Below, in pieces: positions 1 to 12,100 of a DNA stretch of 64,000 bases; the stretch's first letter is position 1, and each line of letters starts with the position of its first letter. The stretch is from Sisyra terminalis. Taxonomy: Eukaryota; Arthropoda; Insecta; Neuroptera; Sisyridae. The position numbers and the translations under genes are program-made. The notes below the pieces were generated by a model. It had not been told where the DNA came from. It searched no databases and saw only the letters and a list, made by a program, of their open reading frames with translations. The stretch covers positions 5,580,001 through 5,644,000 of the forward strand of contig OY292280.1 of the NCBI GenBank assembly GCA_958496175.1, written 5' to 3'.

Positions 1-2089
1 ATTTTAATGGACTCTTAAGATTCCCAAGTTAAACGATTTTTTATTTTTGTACAACGTTTTGTCGTTTTTTTTACTAAGAATTGTTATAGTACCTGAAGAA
101 GTCAGGAAATCGGCGAAACGTTGTGCAAAAATAAAAAAATAAATAAAAACCAAATTCATAAGACAAGAAAATTCAAAGTAATAATAACTAATTACGGAAA
201 AGAACTTTTGGTAATTAATGAAAATTATCAATTCATTTCACTACCCATAACATACACCGAAAAAAAAACGAGCTTTTCAAATAATTGGAAAAAAATCGAT
301 TTTTCCAAATCGATTTTTTCAAATCGATTATTATTGAAAAGAGAAAAATCGATTTTTTCCCTACTTAGAATTTGGAAAATTGGAACTGTGCCAATAATTT
401 GGGTAAAAAAGGATCAAATTTGCGAGTGAAGCTTGCACCCTTGTTATCCTTTGGGATACTCCAAAGCAGAGTTTCTGGAGGACCTATGGCCCTCGGACCT
501 TGCAATTTTGCTGTTTCATTTTTTAAATTTTTGTTTTTTTTTTTTTTAATTTATAGTGCTAAAAGAAATGATCCGAATTTTTCTACTGTAATTTTTGACA
601 AGGGAGTCCTTGAGATTGAATTGAATGTCCTTAGGGATTCGCGAATTAAAATGGTTAAGAAACACTAACCTAAAGGGAAATCTTTTACAATTTCACAAAA
701 TTGGGTTTCTTCTTATAAATTTTAATTGTTGTATAAGCGATTGTGATTAAATTAATATTTAATAAATTATTAATTTATTATTTTAAATCAAACGGGAAAA
801 AATTAAGTATTGTTTAGTATATTTTTTTATGGGAATTTTCAGAAAATTTAATGTTACGTAATAGTAATTGTAGTAAAAATTATTATTAAATATACAATCA
901 GGCGAAATATTGAGATTTGAAACAATTGAATCATTTTTAATTTAAAAAAAATTGACAATCAAATGAAAAAACAAAACAATTGCAATTGATGGTTAATTGG
1001 CGGTTGATTTGAATTTTCTTGATATTTTTTTTGGATCAAAAAAAAAACATTTGAAATTATGTTTTTCAATTTTTCAAAGTACTGTTGTCTCCTTTAAAGA
1101 ATCGAAAGAGTTCATTCTTTTCGCTCCCACTTTCAATTAAGATTAATCAAAATCAATTAAATTTAAAAGATGGAGATCACAATTGTTAAGTTTCCATTCT
1201 CAATCGGGAAAATTTCAGAAAAAAGCGTTCCCAATCGCAAGTTGTACGCATTTTTCATAGAAAATTATGATTTTTCCCACCTCGATTTTCCACCCCTGCC
1301 GATAAAAAAAAACTCTGTAATACTCACCCATTGTTGCAACTACAAACAATATTCGCTCAAATCAGTCACAAAACATTTTTTCACCAATTTTCCAAGTTAC
1401 AAATTTGCGGAAAGGCTGTCAGAAAAGTTCATGCTCACATTTACAATCACTGTTTGGATTTTCCAATTGAAGAAAACTAATAATTTTCTAATCACAAAAC
1501 GAACAATTTAAATTTTTATTCGCAAATAAGATCACTTGTTTATTATCCCGAGCTCCACATCTATAGCCGTCCATAAAAAGACTGCTAGTTTGTTCCAATT
1601 AATGTATTATTTGGTGTTATCAGCTTGCAGTTCTAAGGATGATCATAAAGTCTCTTGTCATGTGCAATTCAATCTTTCAACTTCTATCGACACTAAGGAG
1701 ACATTTATTTACTTTAAGCAGAACAACATGGCTCAAACATACGGTAGTCTACCAACCTGCGAACTTGTGGCAATTAAACATAGACATTTAAACACGGACA
1801 CTTTTCGATATTTGACTTCCGAATGGTCTACCAGGACTATATGGTTCCCAAGTTCCAGATTGTTCCAAATATCCAATTTTAGTTCGTGAAATATAAAAGT
1901 TTTCACTTTGGCTGCATTTTCGCCCCAAATTCGGGCTTCGGTGTAACTACAAAATATTTTAAACCGGGGTCATCAATTCGCCTTAACAAAGCCGTTTTTC
2001 CCCTAAATTTAAGTGAAAAAAAATTGACAATGGGGATTTTGGTTAAAATTTTTGATGAAATTTCCGATTTCTTCATAAACTATGTAATT
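1..2089. other. AT-rich stretch with no supported gene
   Basis: No conserved protein, RNA gene or complete mobile element is recognisable. Open frames at 1170-1511 and 1536-1889 are short, A+T-biased and lack family motifs. Around 285-352 the motif AAATCGATTTTT is repeated in both orientations. A hammerhead-like motif at 92-118 is listed separately. Confidence 0.6.
92..118 (+). other. Degenerate hammerhead-like motif, copy 1
   Basis: ACCTGAAGAAGTC followed by CGGCGAAACGTTG and then an A-rich stretch. The layout CTGANGA - short spacer - GAAAC is the hammerhead core order, but the stem II pairing here is weak. Better-paired relatives lie near 46.1 and 51.2 kb. It may be the tail of a retroelement; no coding part is seen. 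Confidence 0.3.
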
Positions 2090-3037
2090 TAGGGGGATTT
2101 TTTTTTAGACTTCTTTTGCTCCCATCGTGAAATTTTGTTGGAAATACCAAAAAAAAAAATCTCTGAAAGTTTGAGCCCTTAATATTAATTTTAAGTCCTC
2201 GACCAAGACGTGTAAAGATTTCCCATTGAAAATACACGGAAACTCTGATTTTTTATTTTTAAATTTCTATATCTCAGCGGCATTTCATGGGATCGCTTTT
2301 ACCGAAGATGGTTTTTTCTCAGAATTAAACGCTCTACAAAAGTGACCATTGCAACAAAGTCGTAACTCACACCGGTGAGGTAGTACGGGCCACTGAACCT
2401 GATTTTTCCATAAAATTCGCGTTTTTTTGCATTTATCTTCTAAATAATAAGAACTACGGAAAAATTATAAATAAAAAACTTATAGAGAATTTGATTTCCT
2501 ACAAAAAAGATCCAGTAGACCAAATCGCTAAGATCAATATTAAACGATATATTAAGTCTTGAATTGATTTTTCTTTGAAATTTTTGATTTAAACTTTAAA
2601 TCAATGATCGGTAAAAATTTCACAGAAAAATCAATTCAAAGCTTAATATCTCGTTTAATATTGATCTTAACGATTTGGTCTACAAGATCTTTTTTGTAGA
2701 AAATAAAATTCTCTACAAGTTTTTTATTTTTAATTTTTCCGTAGCTCTTGTTATTTACGAGATAAATGCAAAAAAACGCGAATTTTATGGAAAAATCAGG
2801 TTCAGTGGCCCGTACTACCTCACCGGTATGAGTTACGACTTTGTCGCAATGGGCACTTTTGTAGAGCGTTTAATTCTGAGAAAAAACCAACTTCGGTAAA
2901 AGCGATCCCATGAAATGCCGCTGAGTATAAAAATTTAAGAATAAAAAATCAGAGTTTCCGCGTATTTTCAATGGGAAATCTTTACACGTCTTGGTCGAGG
3001 ACTTAAAATTAATATTAAGGGCTCAAACTTTCAGGGA
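2090..3037. mobile_element. FB-h foldback element, one end lost
   Basis: Begins TAGGGGGATTT after a T-rich flank. It runs through the FB-h modules (GAAATTTTGTTGGAAATACC, TTTGAGCCCTTAATATTAAT, TCTCAGCGGCATTTCATGGG, ACTCACACCGGTGAGGTAGT) and then repeats them in reverse order, centred near 2.6 kb. The right arm stops at TTTCAGGGA, where PIR sequence begins, so the right terminus is missing. Open frames through the arms (for example 2675-2899) recur in other copies only because the DNA does. Without the right end no target duplication can be tested here. Confidence 0.8.
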
Positions 3038-3043
3038 CCAATA

Positions 3044-3170
3044 AACAGAAGTTCAAACAAAAATATTCGTGACGTATTGCCCAGATACGTGTTTCGATTG
3101 CCAAGCAATCTTCCTCAGTGGTCATCAAGTAGTTTGGATCACTCCGTTACTACTTTGTTTGACGCCTAAT
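3044..3170 (+). repeat. PIR fragment
   Basis: Contains GAAGTTCAAACAAAAATATT, then GACGTATTGCCCAGATACG and ATTGCCAAGCAATCTTC, the PIR core found in both orientations elsewhere (3.7, 5.0, 32.5, 50.3, 57.2 kb). Only half of the palindrome is present; it gives way to a different repeat near 3170. Confidence 0.7.
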
Positions 3171-3184
3171 GACGGCGAACTTTT

Positions 3185-3421
3185 TTCAGGTGTGGGTCAA
3201 TTTTTCATATATTGTTCTAGTACTAGCTCGTGGGTCACTAATGTCCGTGACACCCCATTAGCACCTCACAAAATGAAACAAAGAGGGGATGATACAAGTG
3301 CTAGAGATGTCTCTTTCTACAAACTTAACTAACAAATTGCCTATCCATTGTGAATCAGTTCAAAAGCTTGCGTCGGTCACTATTTGACCCACGGATCAAA
3401 GGTTCCCCATCACTACCCTAA
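3185..3421 (-). mobile_element. hAT-like element fragment with TAGGGTAGTGATGG end
   Basis: On the minus strand it starts TAGGGTAGTGATGGGGAACC and continues with a GTGGGTCAAATAGTGACC-like block. An inverted, diverged copy lies at 33570-33800, including the flank beyond the terminus, so the two sites are copies of one composite segment. The opposite terminus is not found. The hAT assignment rests only on the terminus and is tentative. Confidence 0.5.
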
Positions 3422-3529
3422 TACATGGATTCCCAAATGTCTATGAACCATCGCTCTTTTTACCCAAAAAAAAATATATATGTTCTCACGGACGCACAAA
3501 AGAAGTTATACTTCTTCGTAAATCAAAAT

Positions 3530-5225
3530 AAGATTTTTTCGCTGATTTTGAACAGTTATACTGTGTATACAATATATAGAATATATTGCGGTTCAATTTA
3601 TGTAGTATAATTTAATATAATAATATATAAAAACTATACAATAAACATAAATTTGAAGAGAAGTTCAAACAAAAATATTTTTGACATATTGCCCAGATAC
3701 GTATTTTGATTGCCAAGCAATCTTCTTCAGTGGTCTCAAAGTACTGAATCATCACAAAGCAGTTACGGAGTGATCGAAACTACTTGATGACCACTGCAGA
3801 AGATTGCTTGGCAATCGAAATACGTATCTGGGCAATACGTCACAAATACTTTTAGTTTGAACTTTTGTTCAAATTTATGTTTATGGAATGATTTTTATAT
3901 ATTATTATATTAAATTATACTACATAAATTGGACCGCAATTTATTCTATATATTGTATACACTAGGGTATTATTTTTTTTTGGGACTATCTTTTTTTTTT
4001 GCTCCCATGCCGAAATTTTGTGGGAAATACTTCAAAAAAAAATCCCTGAAAGTTTGAGCTCTTAATATTAATATTAAGTACTCGCTCACAGCGTGTGAAT
4101 ATTTTCCATTTAAAATACACGTAAACTTTGATTTTTTTTTTAAATTTTTATAGCTCAGCGGCATTTTATGGTATCGCCTCGCTCAAAGTCGTGATTTTTT
4201 TACAATTGTATGCTCTACAAAAGTGCCTTTTTTTTAATAATTTTTAATAAGGAATAAAAAATCAATATTTTCTTAAATTTTACTCAATAATCCCTAAAAT
4301 TTTAAAGTAAGAGAAATTCAAGGCTCAATATCTCGAGAAATATCGATCTTAGCAATTTGGTTTTCTGAAACTTTTTTGTAGGAAATTAAATCTCCTATAA
4401 ATTTTACATTTACATTATTTCTGTAGGTCTTGTAATTCATGAGTTGCTGAGAGAAAAACGAGAAATCTATGAAAAATCAAGGCTTAGTGCCCGTACTACC
4501 TCGCCCGTGTAAATTACGATTTTGCCGCAATTGGCACTTTTGTAGAGCATACAATTGTAAAAAAATCCCAACTTTGAGCGAGGCGATACCATAAAATGTC
4601 GCTGAGCTATAAAAATTTAAAAAAAAAAAATCAAAGTTTACGTGTATTTTAAATGGAAAATATTCACACGCTGTGAACGAGTACTTAATATTAATATTAA
4701 GAGCTCAAACTTTCAGGGATTTTTTTTGAAGTATTTCCCACAAAATTTCGGCATGGGAGCAAAAAAAAATAATAGTCCCAAAAAAAAAAATACCCTAGTG
4801 TATACAATATATAGAATAAATTGCGGTCCAATTTATGTAGTATAATTTAATATAATAATATATAAAAATCATTCCATAAACATAAATTTGAACAAAAGTT
4901 TAAACTAAAAGTATTTGTGACGTATTGCCCAGATACGTATTTCGATTGCCAAGCAATCTTCTGCAGTGGTCATCAAGTAGTTTCGATCACTCCGTAACTG
5001 CTTTGTGATGATTCAGTACTTTGAGACCACTGAAGAAGATTGCTTGGCAATCAAAATACGTATCTGGGCAATATGTCAAAAATATTTTTGTTTGAACTTC
5101 TCTTCAAATTTATGTTTAATGTATAGTTTTTATATATTATTATATTAAATTATACTACATAAATTGAACCGCAATATATTCTATATATTGTATACACAGT
5201 ATAACTGTTCAAAATCAGCGAAAAA
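3530..5225. repeat. 1.7 kb nested palindrome (PIR - foldback - PIR)
   Basis: Bases from about 3530 to 4230 reappear in reverse complement from about 4537 to 5225. For example GATTTTGAACAGTTATACTG near 3547 matches CAGTATAACTGTTCAAAATC near 5210. Order: a full PIR palindrome, a foldback element (3963-4797), and a second PIR in inverted orientation. The asymmetric centres of the two PIRs (TGGTCTCAAAGTACTG beside ACTGCAGAAGATTG) are mirrored, showing inverted copies and not two independent insertions. The central 300 bases are unpaired. Confidence 0.85.
3963..4797. mobile_element. Foldback element related to FB-h, TAGGGTATTA ends
   Basis: Ends TAGGGTATTATTTTTTTT and its inverse AATACCCTA. Inside are diverged versions of the FB-h modules: CATGCCGAAATTTTG, TTTGAGCTCTTAATATTAAT, CAGCGGCATTTTATGGTATCG. 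The flanks GTATACAC and GTGTATAC are inverse to each other because the larger palindrome continues outward, so no direct target duplication can be scored. It is a separate subfamily from the copies at 2090 and 10221. Confidence 0.75.
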
Positions 5226-6009
5226 ATCTTATTTTGGTGGTAACTAAATTTTCGGGACGTCACTGGCAATCATCAATGGTTGAAGACTTACGAACCATTT
5301 ATGAACCTTGAATATTACTGAATCCAGTGGCGATGCTGTTTCGTTTTTTATTGGTCTGATTAAATTAATTAATTAATTTCTCGAATCACTCATCATCCTC
5401 TCGTATGAACCAAAGTTATTTCCACAGTGGAATAATAAACATCCCGATTTTCTCCGTATCAATATCCAAAAGAAAAACATTTATTTTTCTCATTTTCCGC
5501 ACCTTTGTATTGACCATAGTAATTAGAATAACGCTTATATCCTCAATCGCTAATTAGCACTGGTCGTTTAACACTGAATCCACAAGTAATTACTCATTAC
5601 AAATATACTTAATAGACTGTATAATTTTGTAATTAGAAACATTTTTGTACAATTGACCTATGATTAATATTCGATAAGAATATGGACTCAACATATTCAT
5701 AGTTTGCTATTAAATCAACGATGATTTTATGTGGAAATTTCAATTGCCCTTATCTTACAATGTTTCGCCTCAATTTGTTATCTTTTAAGTAAATTTGTAT
5801 CAATTTTATACAAACATTTGTGTAGATCACTTGGATTATAATTTTTTTTGTATAATAAAATAAGTTGAATGAATTTGGAATCACACAATCGCCTTCATTA
5901 CCTTCATTTTTATCAATAATTAAATATTTTCCTGATTTTTTCCAGCATTAAATTCCATTTTAAGGGAAATATATATCAGTGAAATATATAATTTTAAGTA
6001 AAAATTTTT
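5226..6009. other. AT-rich, apparently unique sequence
   Basis: I see no repeat shared with the rest of the window, no sizeable reading frame and no RNA-gene signature. Confidence 0.5.
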
Positions 6010-6224
6010 TTTTGATATCAATTTAATAGGCAAATGTATGTATGGTAGTAAAGACATAGAACAAAGAATGTAAACTCATACTAACTAATTGTTGTCATTG
6101 GTTTCAACTATCATTTCGTTTTCATTCAATTGCCAATTTTTGCCATTTGTCAATTTTATCAGTGTTGGGCTGTGAATATTTCCCAGAAAGATACTACTAT
6201 TCAAATAATAGATTAAATTGGTCG

Positions 6225-7068
6225 CTTATGTTCCTCTTAGCGACACCAATATCTGGTAACGTTGCATTTTCTACCTTTTTTTCATTCAATTCGCGATTAA
6301 TTTATAAATCGTAAAATTTGCTCTTTTGATGGAAAATTGTCATTGCGATTTGATTTACCCGCGAATTAAATAAAAAAATAAATTTGAAAATGCAACGTTG
6401 CCAGATATTTTTTGGTCCCATCGTGAAATTTTGTTGGAAATACCAAAAAAAAAAATTCTCGGAAACTTTGAGCCCTTAATATTAATTTTAAGTCCTCGAC
6501 CAAGACGTGTAAAGATTTCCCATTGAAAATACACGGAAACTCTGATTTTTTATTTTTAAATTTCTATATCTCAGCGGCATTTCATGGGATCGCTTTTACC
6601 GAAGATGGTTTTTTCTGAGAATTAAACGCTCTACAAAAGTGCCCATTGCGACAAAGTCGTAACTCACACCGGTGAGGTAGTACGGGCCACTGAACCTGAT
6701 TTTTCCATAAAATTCGCGTTTTTTTTGCATTTATCTCGTAAATAACAAGAGCTACGGAAAAATTATAAACAAAAAACTTGTAGAGAATTTGATTTCCTAC
6801 AAAAAAGGTCTTGTAGATCAAATCGCTAAGATCAATATTAAACGAGATATTGTGGCTTATGTTCGTCTTGGCGACACCAATATCTGGCAACGTTGCATTT
6901 TCTACCTTTTTTCATTCAATTCCCGATTAATTTATAAATTCATATCTAATACCGTAAAATTTGATCTTTTGATGGTAAATTGTCATTGTGGTTTGATTTA
7001 TCCGCGAATTAAATAAAAAAACAAAGTAGAAAATGCAACGTTGCCAGATATTGACGTCGCTAAAAGAG
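6225..7068. mobile_element. Two MITE-G copies separated by half an FB-h
   Basis: A MITE-G variant (CTTAGCGACACCAATATCTG outer sequence) occupies about 6225-6408, then half of an FB-h foldback runs 6409-6852, then a second MITE-G follows to about 7068. The matching site in rep-A copy 2 (37900-38110) has a single uninterrupted MITE-G. Insertion together with duplication of the MITE, or exchange between repeats, would explain the difference. Confidence 0.65.
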
Positions 7069-8114
7069 ACAAATTTTAAATTGACTATTTAAACATAGTG
7101 GATGGTATTACATAATATAATACACAATTGACTACTTATATAAATTTGTATCTTATATATGAATTAAATATTTATCAATACAGATTCGGTCACTTGTTCG
7201 AAAAATATTTATCGAAAACATTTACCATATAGAAATGAATTGTATTAATCAACTATAAGGTATAGATATGATTAACTAATTAATTCCATATACATACAAT
7301 TTGTCTAAATGCTCAATTGTGTAAACCTACAAGATATATAAATAGCGACCTATTAAAAATTAATATAATAGTAATTTAGTAATTGTGTCTTTTATTTAGC
7401 CATCTATATATTTGTATTGAAACTGATTTGTTAATCAAATATAGAAAACAAAGAAACATAATGCATCAATCAACTTTCATTGCCTTATAATAAACATTGA
7501 ATAATTTTAAAAAAAATACCTTTCTTTTAAATCTTGTTAAACTATTGTGGGATTAGGTATCAAGTAGACAAGTACTAGAAATGGGTTGGTAGGAATGTAT
7601 GGGGGAAATTTTGTTAAAGTTGGTATTTTTTTGCGTATTATTTTCACAACGTTTTGGAATCGTTCATATTTGAACTTAAAAGAAATAAACATTTACTCGT
7701 AATATTAAAAGGAATGGATTGAATTTATGATTTTATATCTAGAAATAAAAATAAAAAACCCAAAATAAACTATTTAACAATACTGTTTTACTGAATACTG
7801 AAATAATTACTTCGTGTTTTTTTTATTATTGCTTATAAATTTATCAGTTTTGCAGAAATTTTCAAAGCAATTTTCTTTAGATTAAACATATTTTCCGTTA
7901 ATGTATATGGTAATATATTCAACTGAAGAATTGTCCCAAAGATGGGGTAGTGGAGGTGGAACTCAGTAAATTTAAATTAATTTACTTATAACTAGAAACG
8001 AGGAAGATGGTTTTAGTTTAATATATTATATAAAAAAAATATTTGAGTTCTAATAGGTACATACTATATATTGAAAAAAAACTGTTTTTTTTATAATAAA
8101 ATGTTTATGATTTG

Positions 8115-8242
8115 GTACAAGTAGTTTCTGCACATGTCACTCTCTGGTGACATATCATTTTCTGTCCTGTTTTTCCAAATAATTAAAAACAGAATTGAAA
8201 ATGAGATGTTGAGTTAGTGGTATGCATAAAAGCTACTTGTAC
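8115..8242. mobile_element. Small MITE with GGTACAAGTAG ends
   Basis: Begins TTGGTACAAGTAGTTTCTGC and ends with the inverse GCTACTTGTACC. A longer relative is at 47638-47862, and parts lie at 30170-30195, 36740-36860 and 54310-54340. No target duplication was identified. Confidence 0.6.
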
Positions 8243-8694
8243 CTGTGCTTTTATGAAATATTGTAAATATTAAAGAAGTTTAACTTCAAAAATGAGTTTT
8301 TCAAATCAAAGAGAAAAATTTGGTCAATTTTTATAAAAATTGACCAACAACCGAAGTCCATTGGGGTTGCTTAGCTTTTATTAGATAAACTAATGTGAAT
8401 TTTATAAAAAAAGGGGATGAAAAGGATAAAAAGTCAATTAAGTTGTTATGGGAAATGAGTAATTGGCTTGCAATCATCTTTCTCGCTCTGTTATTGTATG
8501 GGAGAGCTTTGAAAGCTCACGGAAAAATAAAAAGGAAATTAAGCAGCTTATACCGATTGCAATAATCGAGGAAATTGTGATGTCTTCAAACGTTTTTCTT
8601 ATTATTTTCATTTGCAATGAGGACTTAATGACACGTTTGTCTACTGGAAAAGCGTAATTACTGCACAAATCATAAAAGCAAATAGAAATGCATT

Positions 8695-8835
8695 AATACT
8701 TAGGTCTTTTAGCGACTCTAGGGTTAATAAAAATTCGTAAATTGAAAAATATTGAAAAATTGCTCGATATGAGATTCGAACCCAACACCTTCCATCTTTC
8801 GAGTGGCCATCTTGACCCCTCGGCCCCATTCATTT
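8695..8835 (-). mobile_element. tRNA-derived SINE, minus strand
   Basis: On the minus strand GGGGCCGAGGGGTCAAGATGG resembles a pol III A box, and GGGTTCGAATCTC is a near-perfect B box about 40 bases later. The body that follows (AATTTACGAATTTTTATTAA) is shared with the next copy at 8960-9105. The 5' part does not close into a tRNA acceptor stem, so this is a SINE head and not a tRNA gene. Confidence 0.65.
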
Positions 8836-8959
8836 GTTTGAACTTTTGAAAATAATATTACATAAATATGGCCTCAATATATTTACTGTACTGTATAAAT
8901 AGTATAACTGTTTAAAGTCAGAGAAAAAATCTAATTTATTTAAAATTCTTTTTAAATTA

Positions 8960-9105
8960 CAAATTTTAGCGTTTCTAGGATTATTAAAAATTCGTAAATT
9001 AAGAAATATTCACATTTATTCGTTACGAGTTTTGGTCTCAGTACCTACCAGTTTTGAAGTGGCCACCTTGACCACTCGTCCACCAGTAGGCTATAGTTTA
9101 CTCAC
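8960..9105 (-). mobile_element. tRNA-derived SINE, second copy
   Basis: On the minus strand it has the A-box-like TGGACGAGTGGTCAAGG, a degenerate B box (TGAGACCAAAACTCG) and the body AATTTACGAATTTTTAATAA shared with 8695-8835. It lies just past the slalom stop codon. On the minus strand an AATAAA at 9020-9015 falls inside it and could serve as the slalom poly(A) signal. Confidence 0.6.
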
Positions 9106-9124
9106 TATATACAATTGTTATTTT

Positions 9125-12100
9125 TCAAATATTTTCTAGATTTTTTGGTGCCAATTTAATTTTATGTTTCAAAAATTGCCGTAAAAATACAGAGCCGAAA
9201 AATATAGCCACCCCAATGAACGCCATTAAGCTCATGGAATGATTGTAGATCAAATACGACAAGAAAATGGCCAAAAATTGGCGAATTGTCATAATGACGG
9301 CCAGAACGACAGGGCCGAACTTGGAAATGGTAAAAAAAATCAATAGTTGACCAGCGGCTGAACAAATTGATAGAATGATGCAATCCATTGTGAATGATGG
9401 CACCTAAAAATTGATACCATGTAAAGTATTAAAAAAAAAACGTTAAAAATAAGATAAATCAATTGTCGGTAATTCAAAGTCAACTTTGACCAACCAAAGT
9501 TAACTTTGTGCAAACATTTTTTTGCTTGTTATGTATATATATTGTAGCATTTTTGCGTAATCTCTAGACGTTATGTAAAATGGCTAGTAATTTCTTTGTT
9601 ACATAAATTTATAAATATATTTTAGTTTTATTTAAATACGTACTTTCAACATAAATGCTATCGATGGAAAAAATTCATTTTGTTGTAGTAAAGACGTGAG
9701 GGTAAATAAGCAGGAGAAGACATTAATCCCAAACATCATTTGTACAGTTGAGACCTGATAGTTTCGGAAAAGCGAATCTTGCCAATTGGAGGTAAAGCTG
9801 TCCAATATAATATACAACACCAATAAAATGGCACCCGAAATATTCGTGGATTTATTCGCTGAAACATAAAAAAACAGTTGGTATGTTTACTAAATTACTA
9901 ATTTAGTAGCATAGATAACTAAAAGGGAGATGAACTGGTGAAAACTTAGTTATGGTATTGGACCAAAACCAGCTATAGATGTGCCGATTCGTACAAAACA
10001 AAAGTCACGTAAACCCTGGAACTATTTTAAATTTTAAATAATTTCCACGGTTGAAATTGGAACTATGGAAATTTGTACCGACTCTAGCTCCTATGCATAT
10101 GTTTAAATTTTTGAATACTTAAAAAAAACACTAATTAATCCTCATAGGAGTAGCCAAGTCTCGATGTTAATATTTGCTATAGTAGATATCCTTTCTATTA
10201 AGAAGTTCCTCATGTTGATTAGGGTGATTTTTTTTTTGACTTTTTTTTTTTTTTTGGTCCTATCATGAAATTTTGTTGGAAATACCAAAAAAAAAAAATT
10301 CCCTGAAAGTTTGAGCCCTTAATATTAATTTTAAGTCCTCGACCAAGACGTGTAAAGATTTCCCATTGAAAATACACGGAAACCCTGATTTTTTATTTTT
10401 CAATTTCTATATCTCAGCGGCATTTCATGGGATCGCTTTTACCGAAGATGGTTTTTTTCTCAGAATTAAACGCTCTACAAAAGTGCCCATTGCGACAAAG
10501 GGCCACTGAACCTGATTTTTCCATAAAATTCGTGTTTTTTTTGCATTTATCTCGTAAATAACAAGAGCTACGGAAAAATTATAAATAAAAAACTTGTAGA
10601 GAATTTGATTTCCTACCAAAAAGATTCAGTAGACCAAATCGCTAAGATCAATAATAAACGAGATATTAAGTCTTGAATTGATTTTTCAGTGAAATTTTTG
10701 CCGATCATTGATTTAAAGTTTAAATCAATATCTCGTTAATCTCGGCTTAATATCTCGTTTAATATTGATCTTAGCGATTTAGTGTACAGGATCTTTTTTG
10801 TAGGAAATCAAATTCTCTACAAGTTTTTTATTTATAATTTTTCCGTAGCTCTTGTTATTTACGAGATAAATGCAAAAAAAACGCGAATTTTATGGAAAAA
10901 TCAGGTTCAGTGGCCCGTACTACCTCACCGGTGCGAGTTACGACTTTGTCGCAATGGGCACTTTTGTAGAGCGTTTAATTATGAGAAAAAACCATTTTCG
11001 GGAAAAGCGATCCCATGAAATGCCGCTGAGATATAGAAATTTAAAAATAAAAAATCAGAGTTTCCGTATATTTTCAATGGGAAATTTTTACACGTCTTGG
11101 TCGAGGACTTAAAATTAATATTAAGGGCTCAAACTTTCAGGGATTTTTTTTTTTTTGGTATTTCCAACAAAATTTCACTATGGGACCAAAAAAAGTAAAA
11201 ACAAAAATCACCCTAATGTTGATATGGTATAACTAGGATTACGAATCGGAGCTGGAGTCACAGCTTGGAGCTATGAAAACCGGAAGATTTTGAAGGAGCA
11301 GAAGTGCAAGTAATAATTATCACGGTTTGGAGTCTTAACGATAGCAACTTTTTCAACCGGAGTTGCAGCTAGAATTGGCTCCCAAGTCGGAGTTGGAGTT
11401 TCAGCTTAAAAAAAATAAAGCCCCTGAACTGGAGCCGGAGCTGCTACAATTTTGTTGATTTTGTAGAATGTAGATTGACAGTTCCTACTAAATAGGGGAT
11501 GAAAATCCGAGTAGTCGGGGGGGGGGGGGGGGGTAAAGATTCTAGGTGGTATTCCAGAAGACTAAAGTACCTACCATTAGTTGATTCGGGTGATTCAAGC
11601 ATGAAAAGCACTAATCCGATGGTCATAACAATAGCTGTTTGGTACTCATAGCTGGGGAACTTTTTCTTGGAAACTAGTCGAGCCATTAGCATGACCGGAA
11701 TGACTTTGGAAGCTTTCGCCAATACTTGAGTGGGGAAACTGATGAACTTCAACGCCTCATACTGGCACCACGAACTCATCACATTGGAAAATGAACTATA
11801 AATGTATTTATAAAACGGCATTGGATTCTCCGGTTGATTTGTCATTGTCAAATACACCCCCGCCAATCCCAACGCTAGAACTCGATTGACAAACACTAAA
11901 AACTGGGAATTATCAAACCGGTAACTCATCCCGTTTCCATCGATGTAACTCTGGAAAGTATGGAAAATCAACTTGGATTTTAATGTATAATTTTAACGCC
12001 AATACTTTGGTCATAACTTTTTCCTGCAGAATTCCCCATATTAGATAGAAAAACTGTAATCCAGTACCACATAGGAACAGTAATTTGTGGTTGGGGGTTG

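Larger units (their letters stand above)
6010..8692 (+). mobile_element. Composite repeat rep-A, copy 1
   Basis: The segment recurs inverted at 36277-38912 and as a fragment at 46340-46590. One edge is GATATCAATTTAATAGGC at 6015; the other is ATAGAAATGCATT at 8680-8692. It includes MITE-G copies, a GGTACAAGTAG MITE near 8.1 kb and a conserved block around 8460-8668. The open frames over 8463-8668 are kept in both copies, but the DNA identity alone explains that. Copy 1 differs from copy 2 by a foldback insertion at 6409-6852. No transposase is recognisable, so the term mobile element rests on dispersal. Confidence 0.7.

Noticed and set aside
1536..1889. 117-residue frame as a gene
   Set aside because: No motif, no splice signals in support, and no conservation evidence available.
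2675..2899. Recurring open frame (KFFI.NFSVALVIYEINAKK) in several FB-h copies at 2675, 6582, 10425, 10782 and 48279
   Set aside because: It lies in palindromic arms and recurs on either strand because the DNA is copied. There is no consistent start or length, and no known domain.
8474..8668. 64-residue frame conserved between rep-A copies (also 36304-36498)
   Set aside because: The surrounding non-coding rep-A DNA is equally conserved, both strands are open, and no domain is recognised.
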